A stretch of 64,000 bases of DNA from Pseudoduganella danionis. Lineage in GTDB: Bacteria; Pseudomonadota; Gammaproteobacteria; Burkholderiales; Burkholderiaceae_D. The first letter of the stretch is position 1. Each line of letters opens with the position of its first letter. Location: NCBI RefSeq assembly GCF_009720775.1, contig NZ_WNKW01000001.1:1302001-1366000 (forward strand), read 5' to 3'. The notes under the pieces were generated by a model. That model was not told where the DNA came from. It worked only from the letters and a program-made list of their open reading frames with translations, and did no database searches. Below, in pieces: positions 18,486 to 26,337 of this stretch. Made by a program: the position numbers and the translations under genes.

Positions 18486-19940
18486 ATGTATGCAGCTGTA
18501 GATCTGGGTTCGAATAGCTTCCGTCTTCATATCGGCAAGCATGATGGCGAGGCCATACGGGTACTTAAAAGCGTGCGCGAGCCTATCCGGCTGGCCGCAG
18601 GTCTGGATGAGCAGGGCAACCTGACGCCGGCCGCCATGCAGACTGCCCTCAACTGTCTGAAAAATTTCCGCAGCGTGCTGGCGGCCTACAAGCTCGATGC
18701 CGTGCGGGTGGTTGCCACCTCGGCCATGCGGGTGGCACGCAATAGCGCAGCCTTCTTGCCGCAGGCCGAACTGGCCATAGGCTATCCGATCGAAATTATC
18801 TCGGGTGAGGAAGAGGGCCGCCTGATCTACATGGGCGTGGCGAATGCGCTGGCCACACCGGGCGAGCGCCGGCTGGTGATCGACATCGGCGGCGGTTCGA
18901 CCGAGCTGATACTCGGACGCGGACAGGAAATCGAAAAAGTCGAATCGTTCAGCGTCGGCACGGTGAAACAGAGCTTGTCGTTCTTCATTGGCGGCCGCGT
19001 CGATGCGGCGTCGTTCGAGGCCGCCATCCTGTCGGCACGCAGTCATTTCGAAGATGCGGCGCCGCCTTACCACCCGCAATACTGGAAGCAGTGCTACGGT
19101 TCGTCCGGCACGGCGCGCACCATCGCCGACATCATTATCAAGAACGGCATAGGCAAGGAAGTCAACGGCACTACCCTGAGTGCGCTGAAACAACGCTTTA
19201 TCGAATTCGGCCATGTCAGCAAGATCGATATGCCGGGCTTGCGGCCGGACCGCGCCGGCACCATCATCGGCGGTCTGGCGATTCTGATCGGGCTGGTGCG
19301 CGAGCTGGATATTCCCGTTGTACAGCCTATCGAAGCGGGCCTGCGCATGGGCGTGATGTGGGATTTGCACCTGCGTTCCACCAAGCGCGACCGGCGCGAA
19401 CAGTCGGTGCTCGATTGCGTGCAGCGCTTCCATTGCGACGAGCGGCGTGCCAACCGCGTGGCCGATGATGCGCTGGCCCTGTACGCCCAGACCAAGCCTG
19501 CCAGCGATCAGTACACGCGCCACTTGTACTGGAGCGCGCTGCTGCACGAAATGGGCATGGTGGTATCGCATACGGGTTACCACAAGCATGCCGCCTACAT
19601 GATAGAAAACGCCGACCTGCCCGGCTTTACGGCACGCGAGCAGAAAACCATGGCGCGCCTGATCGTGGCGCACAAGGGCAATCTGCGCAAGGTGGCCGAA
19701 GCGCTCAACGAGCCCGACTTCGTCAAGGCAGTGGTGGCCCTGCGGCTGGCCGTACTGTTCATGCACTCGCGTATGGATGTCGATTTCAGCCAGATCAAGC
19801 TGCGTGTCAAGAGCCGCATTGAACTGGAATTGCGCCGTAGCTGGATCAGCGAACATCCCACGCTGTCATACTGGTTGGAGAAGGAACAGGAGCAGTGGGA
19901 CGAAGTTGGGGTAGACTTCAGCTTGCGTAGTACGACTTGA
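18486..19940 (+). CDS. ppx: Exopolyphosphatase (Ppx/GppA family)
   Basis: A 484-residue cytoplasmic enzyme that removes terminal phosphate from polyphosphate (or converts pppGpp to ppGpp in GppA members). N-terminal ASKHA phosphate loop AAVDLGSNSFRLHI, the catalytic Glu region SGEEEGRLIY, and the second phosphate loop VIDIGGGSTELIL are all present; the C-terminal HD-like helical domain follows (HLYWSALLHEMGMVVSHTGYHKHA). Full length for the family. A possible pho box upstream fits phosphate control. Ppx rather than GppA is favoured by length, with moderate certainty. Confidence 0.92.
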   Translation: MYAAVDLGSNSFRLHIGKHDGEAIRVLKSVREPIRLAAGLDEQGNLTPAAMQTALNCLKNFRSVLAAYKLDAVRVVATSAMRVARNSAAFLPQAELAIGYPIEIISGEEEGRLIYMGVANALATPGERRLVIDIGGGSTELILGRGQEIEKVESFSVGTVKQSLSFFIGGRVDAASFEAAILSARSHFEDAAPPYHPQYWKQCYGSSGTARTIADIIIKNGIGKEVNGTTLSALKQRFIEFGHVSKIDMPGLRPDRAGTIIGGLAILIGLVRELDIPVVQPIEAGLRMGVMWDLHLRSTKRDRREQSVLDCVQRFHCDERRANRVADDALALYAQTKPASDQYTRHLYWSALLHEMGMVVSHTGYHKHAAYMIENADLPGFTAREQKTMARLIVAHKGNLRKVAEALNEPDFVKAVVALRLAVLFMHSRMDVDFSQIKLRVKSRIELELRRSWISEHPTLSYWLEKEQEQWDEVGVDFSLRSTT

Positions 19941-19953
19941 AGCGGAGACGGAG

Positions 19954-20736
19954 ATGAATAGCACAGGCCTGCGTAGCGTTGCCATCGGATTGCTGATGGC
20001 GCTGCTGCTGGCTCCCGCTACGGCGGCGGAGCGGCGCGAGCCTTTGCGCCTGTGCTTCGAGCAGACCAATGTGCTGCCATGGCGCACCGAGTCCGGTGCC
20101 GGCTTGAATTTCGCGCTGCTCAATATGGTCGAACAGCGCCTCAATCTGCGTTTCGAGTATCAGAGCATACCGTGGAAGCGCTGTCTGGCCCAGCTCAAGG
20201 CGAATGCGGTCGATGGCGCTTTTGCCGTCAGCTACAAGCCGGACCGGCGCGAACTGGGCGAATATCCGGGCGGGCAGGTAATCGATGCCAGCAAGCGTAT
20301 GCATATTGATAGCTACATGGTGCTGCGCCGTAAAGGCAGCAAAGTGGAGTGGGACGGCAAGAGCTTCCGCAATCTGCAAGGCGCGGTGGGCTTCCAGCTC
20401 GGGTATTCGGTGGGCGATGTGCTGCGCGGGCTGAATGTGGAAGTGGACGAAGGCAGCCAGCGCGCCGATGAACTGGCGCGCAAGCTGATCGCCGGACGGG
20501 TGGCTGCGGCGGCCGTGGGCGGCAGCGATGCACATAGCCTGATGCACGGCCCGCTGGCTGGGCAGCTCGAGCAACTGCCCATCCCCATCATCGAAAAGCC
20601 GTATTTTCTGATACTCTCGCACGGGCTGGTCGCGGCCGACCCGCAACTGGCCGAGCGCATCTGGCGCACGGTGGAGGAAGTGCGTAACAGCCCCGCTTAC
20701 CGCAAGCTGGAGGCGGCAGAAGGAGCCCGTCATTGA
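19954..20736 (+). CDS. Periplasmic solute-binding protein (SBP family 3)
   Basis: 260 residues with a signal peptide cut after ATAA. The fold matches amino-acid-type binding proteins: LNFALLNMVEQRLNLRFEYQSIPWKRCLAQLKANAVDGAF is the typical first-lobe pattern. No permease or ATPase is nearby. It ends 4 bases before a hybrid histidine kinase, so it may act as a periplasmic sensor feeding that kinase instead of in transport. Ligand unknown. Confidence 0.82.
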   Translation: MNSTGLRSVAIGLLMALLLAPATAAERREPLRLCFEQTNVLPWRTESGAGLNFALLNMVEQRLNLRFEYQSIPWKRCLAQLKANAVDGAFAVSYKPDRRELGEYPGGQVIDASKRMHIDSYMVLRRKGSKVEWDGKSFRNLQGAVGFQLGYSVGDVLRGLNVEVDEGSQRADELARKLIAGRVAAAAVGGSDAHSLMHGPLAGQLEQLPIPIIEKPYFLILSHGLVAADPQLAERIWRTVEEVRNSPAYRKLEAAEGARH

Positions 20737-20740
20737 TCCA

Positions 20741-23371
20741 TTGAACGACCCTCACGCTGGCTTGCTGGTACGCATACAGCGCCTTTGGCGGCGCAATATC
20801 CTGCTGCGTCTGGGCGTCGGGATTTTTCTCGCAGTAGCGCTGTCCACGGCGGTCTACACCACCTACATCATGCGCTCGCTCAGCGCCGAGGCCGAGCAGA
20901 ACCTGCAGGAACGCGCCGAGCGGCTCGCCGCCGTGCTGTCGCAGGCACTGGCGCGGCCGCTGTTCGACATCAATAGTGCGGCCATCAACAGTGTGGTCGA
21001 TGCATCCGGTGCCACGCCGGAAGTACTGGTGCTGCGTGTGCTGGCGCCAAACGGCACGGAAGTGGCCAGCTATGTTTCGCCCACCGATGTGCCGGTAGCA
21101 GCCATCAAGGTGCACCGCGATATCAGCTTCAGCGATGCGCGCCGCAGTTATGCGGTGGGCTCTATCGATCTGGCGTTTTCGCGCGAGCAGATCGACCGCG
21201 ACCTGCGCCGGCAGATTTTTAATACGGTGGCGGCCAACCTGCTGCTGGCGCTGGCCATTGTGGTATCGATTTTTCTGGTGGGGCGGCGCGCAGCGCGGCC
21301 ATTTGCCGATATCCAGACCAGTCTCGAGAAGCTGACGCGCGGCGAGACCGATATCAAGCTCTCGGGCATAGACCGGGAAGATCAGGTGGGGCGCTTGTCC
21401 GGTGCCGTGCTGCGCTTCCGCGATGCGCTGACTCGCGTGCGCGATGCCGAGCGCGAACTGCGTGACCTGAATAGCGTGCTGGAAGAGCGCATAGCCACCC
21501 GCACCCGTGAACTGACCGAATCCATGCAGCGCCTTGGCGATAGTCAGGCCAAGCTGCAGACCATCGTCGATACGGCGCTCGATGCCGTGGTGCGCATGGA
21601 CTTGAGCGGAAATATCGTCGGCTGGAATACTCAGGCCGAACGCACTTTCGGCTGGAGTCGCGAAGAAGTCATGGGCATGTCGCTGGACCAGACCATCATT
21701 CCACAGCGCTTCCGCTATGAGCACCGGCGTGGCATGCAGCGCCTGGCCGCCGGCAATAGCGTGACGCGGGTACTGGATGCGCGCATTGAAGTAGTGGCCC
21801 TGCGCCGCAATGGCGATGAATTCCCGATCGAACTGGCGATTACCAAAGTGCGTTCGGATGGCGAGCATAGTTACGAGTTTTGCGCCTTCATCCGCGACAT
21901 CAGCGACCGGCGTGAGCGCGAACAGAAGCTGCTCAATGCGAACGTGATGGCGGAAGCGGCGAATATCGCCAAGTCCGAATTCCTCGCCAATATGAGCCAC
22001 GAAATCCGCACGCCCATGAGTGCGGTGATCGGCATGGCCTATCTGGCGCTGCGCACGGAGATGACGCCCAAGCAGCACGACTACATCACCAAGATCCACC
22101 GCGCCGCGCTGTCGCTGCTGGGCATCATCAACGATATCCTGGACTTCTCCAAGATCGAGGCTGGCCGGCTGGAAGTGGAGCAGATTCCCTTCCTGCTCGA
22201 TGATGTGCTGAGCAACGTCTCCAGCGTGACCACCCAGCGCGCCAGCGACAAACACCTGCGCTATCTGGTGACGACGGCCGACGATGTGCCGCGCTATCTG
22301 GTGGGCGATCCGCTGCGGCTGGGGCAGGTGCTGATCAATCTGGCCAATAATGCCGTCAAATTTACCGAACAGGGCGAGCTGGAACTGCACTGCCAGCTGG
22401 CGCCGGGCAAGGCGCCGGACGGCATGGTGCGGCTGCGCTTCTCCGTGCGCGACACGGGCATAGGCATGACGGCCCAGCAGAAGGGCCGGCTGTTCCGTGC
22501 ATTCAGCCAGGCCAACGGCTCGACCACGCGCAATTACGGTGGCACGGGGCTGGGCCTGTCGATTTCGCAGCAACTGGTGCGCCTGATGGGCGGGAATATC
22601 GAAGTCGAGAGCCGGCCCGGCTTCGGTTCGACCTTCTATTTTGATCTGCAGCTGGCCCGCTCCGATGCGGCGGCACTCTCGGTGCAGGCCGTGCTGCATC
22701 AGGGCGCGGTGGCTGATCTGCCGCTAGAAACCAGCGAGCGGCGCACTGCGCGGGTGCTGCTAGCCGAGGATAGCCCCGTCAATCAGTATGTCACGCGCGA
22801 GCTGCTCGAGCTGCAAGGGTTGCAGGTCGATGCGGTGGCTAACGGACAGGAAGCACTTGACCGGCTGAAAAAGGTGGGGCCGCAGGGCTATGATCTGGTG
22901 CTGATGGATCTGGCCATGCCGGTGATGGATGGTCACGAAGCTACCCGATTGCTGCGGCAGGACAAGCGCTTTGACGAATTGCCGCTGATCGCGGTGACGT
23001 CGCGCGCACTGGCGGGCATGCAGGCGCGCTGCATCGAGGAAGGCATGCAGGACTACATCACCAAGCCTATCGATCCGCAGCGTCTGTACGGCGTGCTGTC
23101 ACGCTGGCTGGGTATGTCGATCAGGGTGATACCGCCGCTGCCGCCGCGCGATGACAAGCTGGTCGTCGCAGGCGATGCGCGCCAGGCCGCTGCCGGCCTG
23201 CGCAAGCTGCTGGCCGAATTCAGCGGCGAAAGCGGCGACTATTTCGAGCGGGTGCGGCCCGCGCTGGCGACCTTGCTGACGCCGGTGCAAATGAGCCGGC
23301 TGGCCGATTACATGGAACATTATCAATTTGAAGCTGCCGCCAAGCTGCTGGCAGTGCTAGACGGAGAGTGA
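20741..23371 (+). CDS. Hybrid histidine kinase (TM-HAMP-PAS-HisKA-HATPase-REC)
   Basis: 876 residues. TM1 about 20-44, short periplasmic region about 45-160, TM2 about 163-182, HAMP about 185-240, coiled coil, PAS about 262-385, HisKA with His near 420 (NMSHEIRTPMSAV), HATPase with NNAVKFT and GGTGLGLSIS, one receiver 668-790 (Asp in LMDLAMPVMDG). The last 85 residues look helical but have no Hpt His. The start is a TTG at 20741, with AGGAG 16 bases upstream, an odd spacing that suggests coupling to the preceding gene. The single-receiver gene 2 bases downstream probably takes part in the same relay. Confidence 0.9.
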   Translation: MNDPHAGLLVRIQRLWRRNILLRLGVGIFLAVALSTAVYTTYIMRSLSAEAEQNLQERAERLAAVLSQALARPLFDINSAAINSVVDASGATPEVLVLRVLAPNGTEVASYVSPTDVPVAAIKVHRDISFSDARRSYAVGSIDLAFSREQIDRDLRRQIFNTVAANLLLALAIVVSIFLVGRRAARPFADIQTSLEKLTRGETDIKLSGIDREDQVGRLSGAVLRFRDALTRVRDAERELRDLNSVLEERIATRTRELTESMQRLGDSQAKLQTIVDTALDAVVRMDLSGNIVGWNTQAERTFGWSREEVMGMSLDQTIIPQRFRYEHRRGMQRLAAGNSVTRVLDARIEVVALRRNGDEFPIELAITKVRSDGEHSYEFCAFIRDISDRREREQKLLNANVMAEAANIAKSEFLANMSHEIRTPMSAVIGMAYLALRTEMTPKQHDYITKIHRAALSLLGIINDILDFSKIEAGRLEVEQIPFLLDDVLSNVSSVTTQRASDKHLRYLVTTADDVPRYLVGDPLRLGQVLINLANNAVKFTEQGELELHCQLAPGKAPDGMVRLRFSVRDTGIGMTAQQKGRLFRAFSQANGSTTRNYGGTGLGLSISQQLVRLMGGNIEVESRPGFGSTFYFDLQLARSDAAALSVQAVLHQGAVADLPLETSERRTARVLLAEDSPVNQYVTRELLELQGLQVDAVANGQEALDRLKKVGPQGYDLVLMDLAMPVMDGHEATRLLRQDKRFDELPLIAVTSRALAGMQARCIEEGMQDYITKPIDPQRLYGVLSRWLGMSIRVIPPLPPRDDKLVVAGDARQAAAGLRKLLAEFSGESGDYFERVRPALATLLTPVQMSRLADYMEHYQFEAAAKLLAVLDGE

Positions 23372-23373
23372 GC

Positions 23374-23751
23374 ATGAGCGCGAGCCCGCAGCGGAAAACG
23401 GTACTGATCGTCGACGATACGCCGGACAATATTACGCTGCTGGCTGGCCTGCTCAAGGATCAGTACAACACCAAGGTGGCGACCAGCGGCGCGACGGCGC
23501 TGCAGATCGTGGCCAGTTCGCAGGTCGATCTGATCCTGCTCGACATCATGATGCCCGAAATGGATGGCTATGAAACCTGTCGCCGGCTGAAGGCCGATCC
23601 GGCTAGCAGTGCCATCCCGGTGATCTTCCTTACGGCGAAAAGCCAGCCCGAAGATGAAGCGCTGGGACGCAGTGTGGGCGCGGTGGAATTCCTGCGCAAG
23701 CCGGTCAGTCCGCCCGTGCTGTTCGGTCACGTCGCGGCAAATTTGCGGTAA
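23374..23751 (+). CDS. Single-domain response regulator
   Basis: 125 residues, one receiver domain and no output domain. Acidic pocket in VLIVDDTPDN, phospho-acceptor Asp in LILLDIMMPEMDG, Thr in VIFLTAKS, Lys in FLRKPVSP. ATG 23374 follows the kinase stop by 2 bases; an in-frame GTG at 23368 overlaps it. Likely a CheY-like carrier in the relay with the upstream hybrid kinase. Confidence 0.9.
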   Translation: MSASPQRKTVLIVDDTPDNITLLAGLLKDQYNTKVATSGATALQIVASSQVDLILLDIMMPEMDGYETCRRLKADPASSAIPVIFLTAKSQPEDEALGRSVGAVEFLRKPVSPPVLFGHVAANLR

Positions 23752-23814
23752 TTCAAGCAACAATGACATAAATAGTATATATTGTTTATAGTATTAACAT
23801 CATCTGGAGCAGGT

Positions 23815-24462
23815 ATGAATAAATCCGTGAATGGCACCGTCGGCAGCAAGACGCCGGTCGCTGCGAAAACCACCGTTGCCCGTGCTGCTGCTAAGCCGGC
23901 TGCCAAGGCTGCGCCGAAAGCTGCAGCCAAGCCGGCCACTAAGCCGGCCACTAAGCCAGTCGCCAAGGCGGTTGCCAAGCCGGTAGCGGCCAAGGTTGCG
24001 GCCAAGCCGGCCAGCAAGGCAGCACCGAAAGCAGCAGTCAAAGCACCAGCCAAGACGGCCGTGAAAGCGCCCGCCAAGGCTGTCAATAAAGCACCTGCCA
24101 AAGCAGCGCTGAAGGCAGCCAAGCCGGCCGGCAAGGCACCGGTAGTTAAAGCCGTGAAAAAGCCAGTGGTCAAGCCGGTCGCCAAGCCAGCCGCCAAGCC
24201 GGTAACTGCGCCTGCGCTGGATGCGTCCAAGGACAAGGCACGCAAGGAAAAGCTGGTGCGCGATAGCTTCACCATGCCCGAGCAGGAATACGCTGTGCTG
24301 GGTCACGTCAAGAAAGCCTGCCTGAAAGCTGGTTTCGAAATCAAGAAGAGCGAACTGCTGCGCATCGGCGTTGCGCTGATCAGCCAGATCGATCTGGCCA
24401 CGCTGCAGAACGTGCTGGCCAGCCTGCCGCAACTGAAGACGGGCCGTCCGAAGAAAATCTGA
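23815..24462 (+). CDS. Histone H1/PhaF-like Ala-Lys-Pro-rich DNA-binding protein
   Basis: 215 residues. Residues 10-138 are nearly only Ala, Lys, Pro and Val in repeats such as AKPAxKAAPK and KPVAKP, as in bacterial H1-like and phasin-linked PhaF tails. Unlike PhaF, the folded part is C-terminal (about 140-215): RDSFTMPEQEYAVLGHVKKACLKAGFEIKKSELLRIGVALI, which could be a ribbon-helix-helix-like domain. GGAG lies 5 bases before ATG 23815; the upstream 55 bases are unusually AT-rich. Probably a nucleoid protein; a role in polyhydroxyalkanoate granules is not supported because there is no phasin domain. Confidence 0.8.
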   Translation: MNKSVNGTVGSKTPVAAKTTVARAAAKPAAKAAPKAAAKPATKPATKPVAKAVAKPVAAKVAAKPASKAAPKAAVKAPAKTAVKAPAKAVNKAPAKAALKAAKPAGKAPVVKAVKKPVVKPVAKPAAKPVTAPALDASKDKARKEKLVRDSFTMPEQEYAVLGHVKKACLKAGFEIKKSELLRIGVALISQIDLATLQNVLASLPQLKTGRPKKI

Positions 24463-24515
24463 TATGCGGCCCCGGCTTATCAGTCCGGGGCGGATATGCG
24501 GGTTTCAGCCCGGGG

Positions 24516-24552
24516 GGCAGGTCTGCGCGGCAGATCCTGCCTCTCTTTTTTT
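24516..24552 (+). terminator. Terminator after the H1-like gene
   Basis: GGCAGG-TCTG (24516-24525) pairs with CAGA-T-CCTGCC (24531-24541), followed by a T-rich run (24542-24552). Two GC-rich hairpins (24467-24512) precede it. Confidence 0.75.
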
Positions 24553-24575
24553 GCGGATACGCCACGATTTGATGC

Positions 24576-24620
24576 ATGTCATGCAACTGACATGGCTATG
24601 TCATGTTCCTGAAGTATTCC
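24576..24620 (+). promoter_or_regulatory. PhoB-type promoter of olsB (three tandem pho half-sites)
   Basis: ATGTCAT (24576-24582), CTGACAT (24587-24593) and ATGTCAT (24598-24604) each match the PhoB heptamer CTGTCAT at 6 of 7 positions and are separated by exactly 4 bp, giving an 11-bp period. A -10-like TATTCC (24615-24620) starts 10 bp after the last repeat, the canonical spacing for PhoB-activated promoters that lack a -35. Confidence 0.65.
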
Positions 24621-24660
24621 CCCGTTACGCTTGCTTCGTCTCCCACAGAAAGGATGAAGC

Positions 24661-25425
24661 ATGCAAACTTCGATCATACAAGCCGACGTCCGAGCAGCGT
24701 CCGGCAAGCTGGTACTCAGTATGGCAAGCACACCGGAGGAGCTGCGCGAGGTTCAGCGCCTGCGCTACAAGGTGTTCATCGAAACCCTGGGCCTGACATC
24801 GCTGATGCGCGAGGACGGCCTCGATTGCGACGAGTTCGACGAGCATTGCGATCACCTCATCGTACGCGATAGCGCCAGCCTGAAAGTGGTGGGTACTTAC
24901 CGCCTGCTCAGCGCCGCGCGCGCGCGCAAGCTGGGCCGCGTGTATTCGGAAGGCGAATTCGATCTGGGCCGCCTGAACCATCTGCGCGGCCGCATGGTGG
25001 AAGCTGGCCGCGCCTGCATCCATCCTGATTACCGTGGCGGCAGTGTGATCATGCTGTTGTGGTCCGGCCTGGCCGAATACATGCGCCGCGAGAACTGCGA
25101 CTACCTGATAGGCTGCGCCAGTATCAGTCTGGCCGATGGCGGCCACAATGCCGTCGCCGTGTACCAGCAACTGGCGGCCAGTTACATGGCACCGTCGGAA
25201 TACCGCGTCACGCCGCACCTGCCATTCCCGTTCTCCAAGCTCGAAGCGGCGCAGAAGCCGCAAGTGCCAGCGCTGCTGAAAGGCTATATGCGTTCGGGCG
25301 CATGGATCTGCGGCGAGCCGGCATGGGATCCTGATTTCGAAAGCGCCGACCTGTTCCTGCTGCTGCCGCTGGCGAATCTGGACAACCGCTATGCGCGCCA
25401 CTACGGCGTGAACGGCGAAGCCTGA
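24661..25425 (+). CDS. olsB: L-ornithine N-acyltransferase (ornithine lipid synthesis)
   Basis: A 254-residue GNAT-fold acyltransferase of the OlsB/hemolysin-like family; transfers 3-hydroxyacyl from acyl-ACP to ornithine to make lyso-ornithine lipid at the inner membrane. Family motifs: RYKVFIETLGL, the acidic DEFDEHCDHLIVRD and EAGRACIHPDYRGGSVIMLLW. AGGATG lies just before ATG 24661. OlsA, the second enzyme, is not adjacent. The PhoB-type promoter upstream fits the known role of ornithine lipids in replacing phospholipid when phosphate is scarce. Confidence 0.85.
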   Translation: MQTSIIQADVRAASGKLVLSMASTPEELREVQRLRYKVFIETLGLTSLMREDGLDCDEFDEHCDHLIVRDSASLKVVGTYRLLSAARARKLGRVYSEGEFDLGRLNHLRGRMVEAGRACIHPDYRGGSVIMLLWSGLAEYMRRENCDYLIGCASISLADGGHNAVAVYQQLAASYMAPSEYRVTPHLPFPFSKLEAAQKPQVPALLKGYMRSGAWICGEPAWDPDFESADLFLLLPLANLDNRYARHYGVNGEA

Positions 25426-25512
25426 TTCCGCGCGTGGTCCGGGCCGCGCCAGACTGCCTTTCCCAGCCGCGCCGTGTAGAATAAGCCGCAGTGCTTATCG
25501 ACCGGAGCGGGA

Positions 25513-26325
25513 ATGAAGTTTGAAACAGGGGTAGACCAGACTGGCGCGCAGCAACGTGCCGTGCGGCGTCACAGGCTGGCGCAGGCGCCGCAGGCGCTGG
25601 ATGACAGCGTGGCCGAAGAAGCGCCGGTGGCGCTGGTATTTAACGGCATCTCCCATGCCGTGATGATGGTGACGCCACGCCAGCTTGAAGCATTTGCGCT
25701 GGGTTTCGCGCTTACCGAAGGCCTGATCACGCAGGCTGCCGATGTCTACGATATCGAAGTCAAGTCCCACTCCGGCAGTCTCGAAGTTGCCCTTACCGTG
25801 TCTCAGCAGGCGTTCCATGGCCTCAAGCAGCAGCGCCGCTCGATGGCGGGGCGCAGCGGCTGCGGCGTGTGTGGACTGGAAAGCCTGGAGCAGATCGACC
25901 TGTACCCCGAACCAATCAGCACGGCGCCGTTGCATGACGATGCGGCGCTGGCCGCTGCCGTGGTCAATGCAGTGGCGCAGTTCGGCCAGCATCAGCAACT
26001 GATGCGTGTATCGGGCGGGGTGCATGCGGCCGGCTGGTGCGATGCGGCCGGCAATGTGCTGCAAGTGTGCGAGGATGTGGGCCGCCACAATGCACTCGAC
26101 AAATTGATAGGGGTGCTGGCCGCTGCCGGTGTGGATATGCGACGCGGCTTTGTGTTCATGTCCAGCCGCGCCAGCTACGAGCTGGTACGCAAGGTGGCGC
26201 GTATGCAGATTCCTCTGCTGGCCACCATCTCGGCACCGAGCACGCTGGCCATCGATGTCGCCAGCCGCGCTGGCGTCAAGCTGGTGAGCTTCTGCCGCCA
26301 GGATGCCTGCGTCGAGTACACCTGA
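25513..26325 (+). CDS. fdhD: Formate dehydrogenase accessory sulfurtransferase FdhD
   Basis: A 270-residue cytoplasmic protein that takes sulfur from IscS and passes it to the bis-MGD molybdenum cofactor. The diagnostic GRSGCGVCG loop (two sulfur-carrying Cys near residues 117-120) is present, as are VCEDVGRHNALDK and VFMSSRASYELV. GGAGCGGGA lies just before ATG 25513, and TAGAAT about 45 bases upstream could be the -10. It ends 12 bases from the convergent YdeP-type oxidoreductase, its most likely client. Confidence 0.95.
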   Translation: MKFETGVDQTGAQQRAVRRHRLAQAPQALDDSVAEEAPVALVFNGISHAVMMVTPRQLEAFALGFALTEGLITQAADVYDIEVKSHSGSLEVALTVSQQAFHGLKQQRRSMAGRSGCGVCGLESLEQIDLYPEPISTAPLHDDAALAAAVVNAVAQFGQHQQLMRVSGGVHAAGWCDAAGNVLQVCEDVGRHNALDKLIGVLAAAGVDMRRGFVFMSSRASYELVRKVARMQIPLLATISAPSTLAIDVASRAGVKLVSFCRQDACVEYT

Positions 26326-26337
26326 AGGCGTGACCCT

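Noticed and set aside
18438..19856. 472-residue minus-strand ORF opposite ppx
   Set aside because: Shadow of a clear Ppx gene.
20588..22699. 703-residue ORF on the minus strand
   Set aside because: Antisense to the hybrid kinase; a His/Gln/Arg-rich composition typical of GC-skewed shadow frames.
23878..24220. Tandem DNA repeat or CRISPR-like array
   Set aside because: The repetition is the Ala-Lys-Pro codon pattern of the H1-like gene; there are no spacers and no constant repeat.
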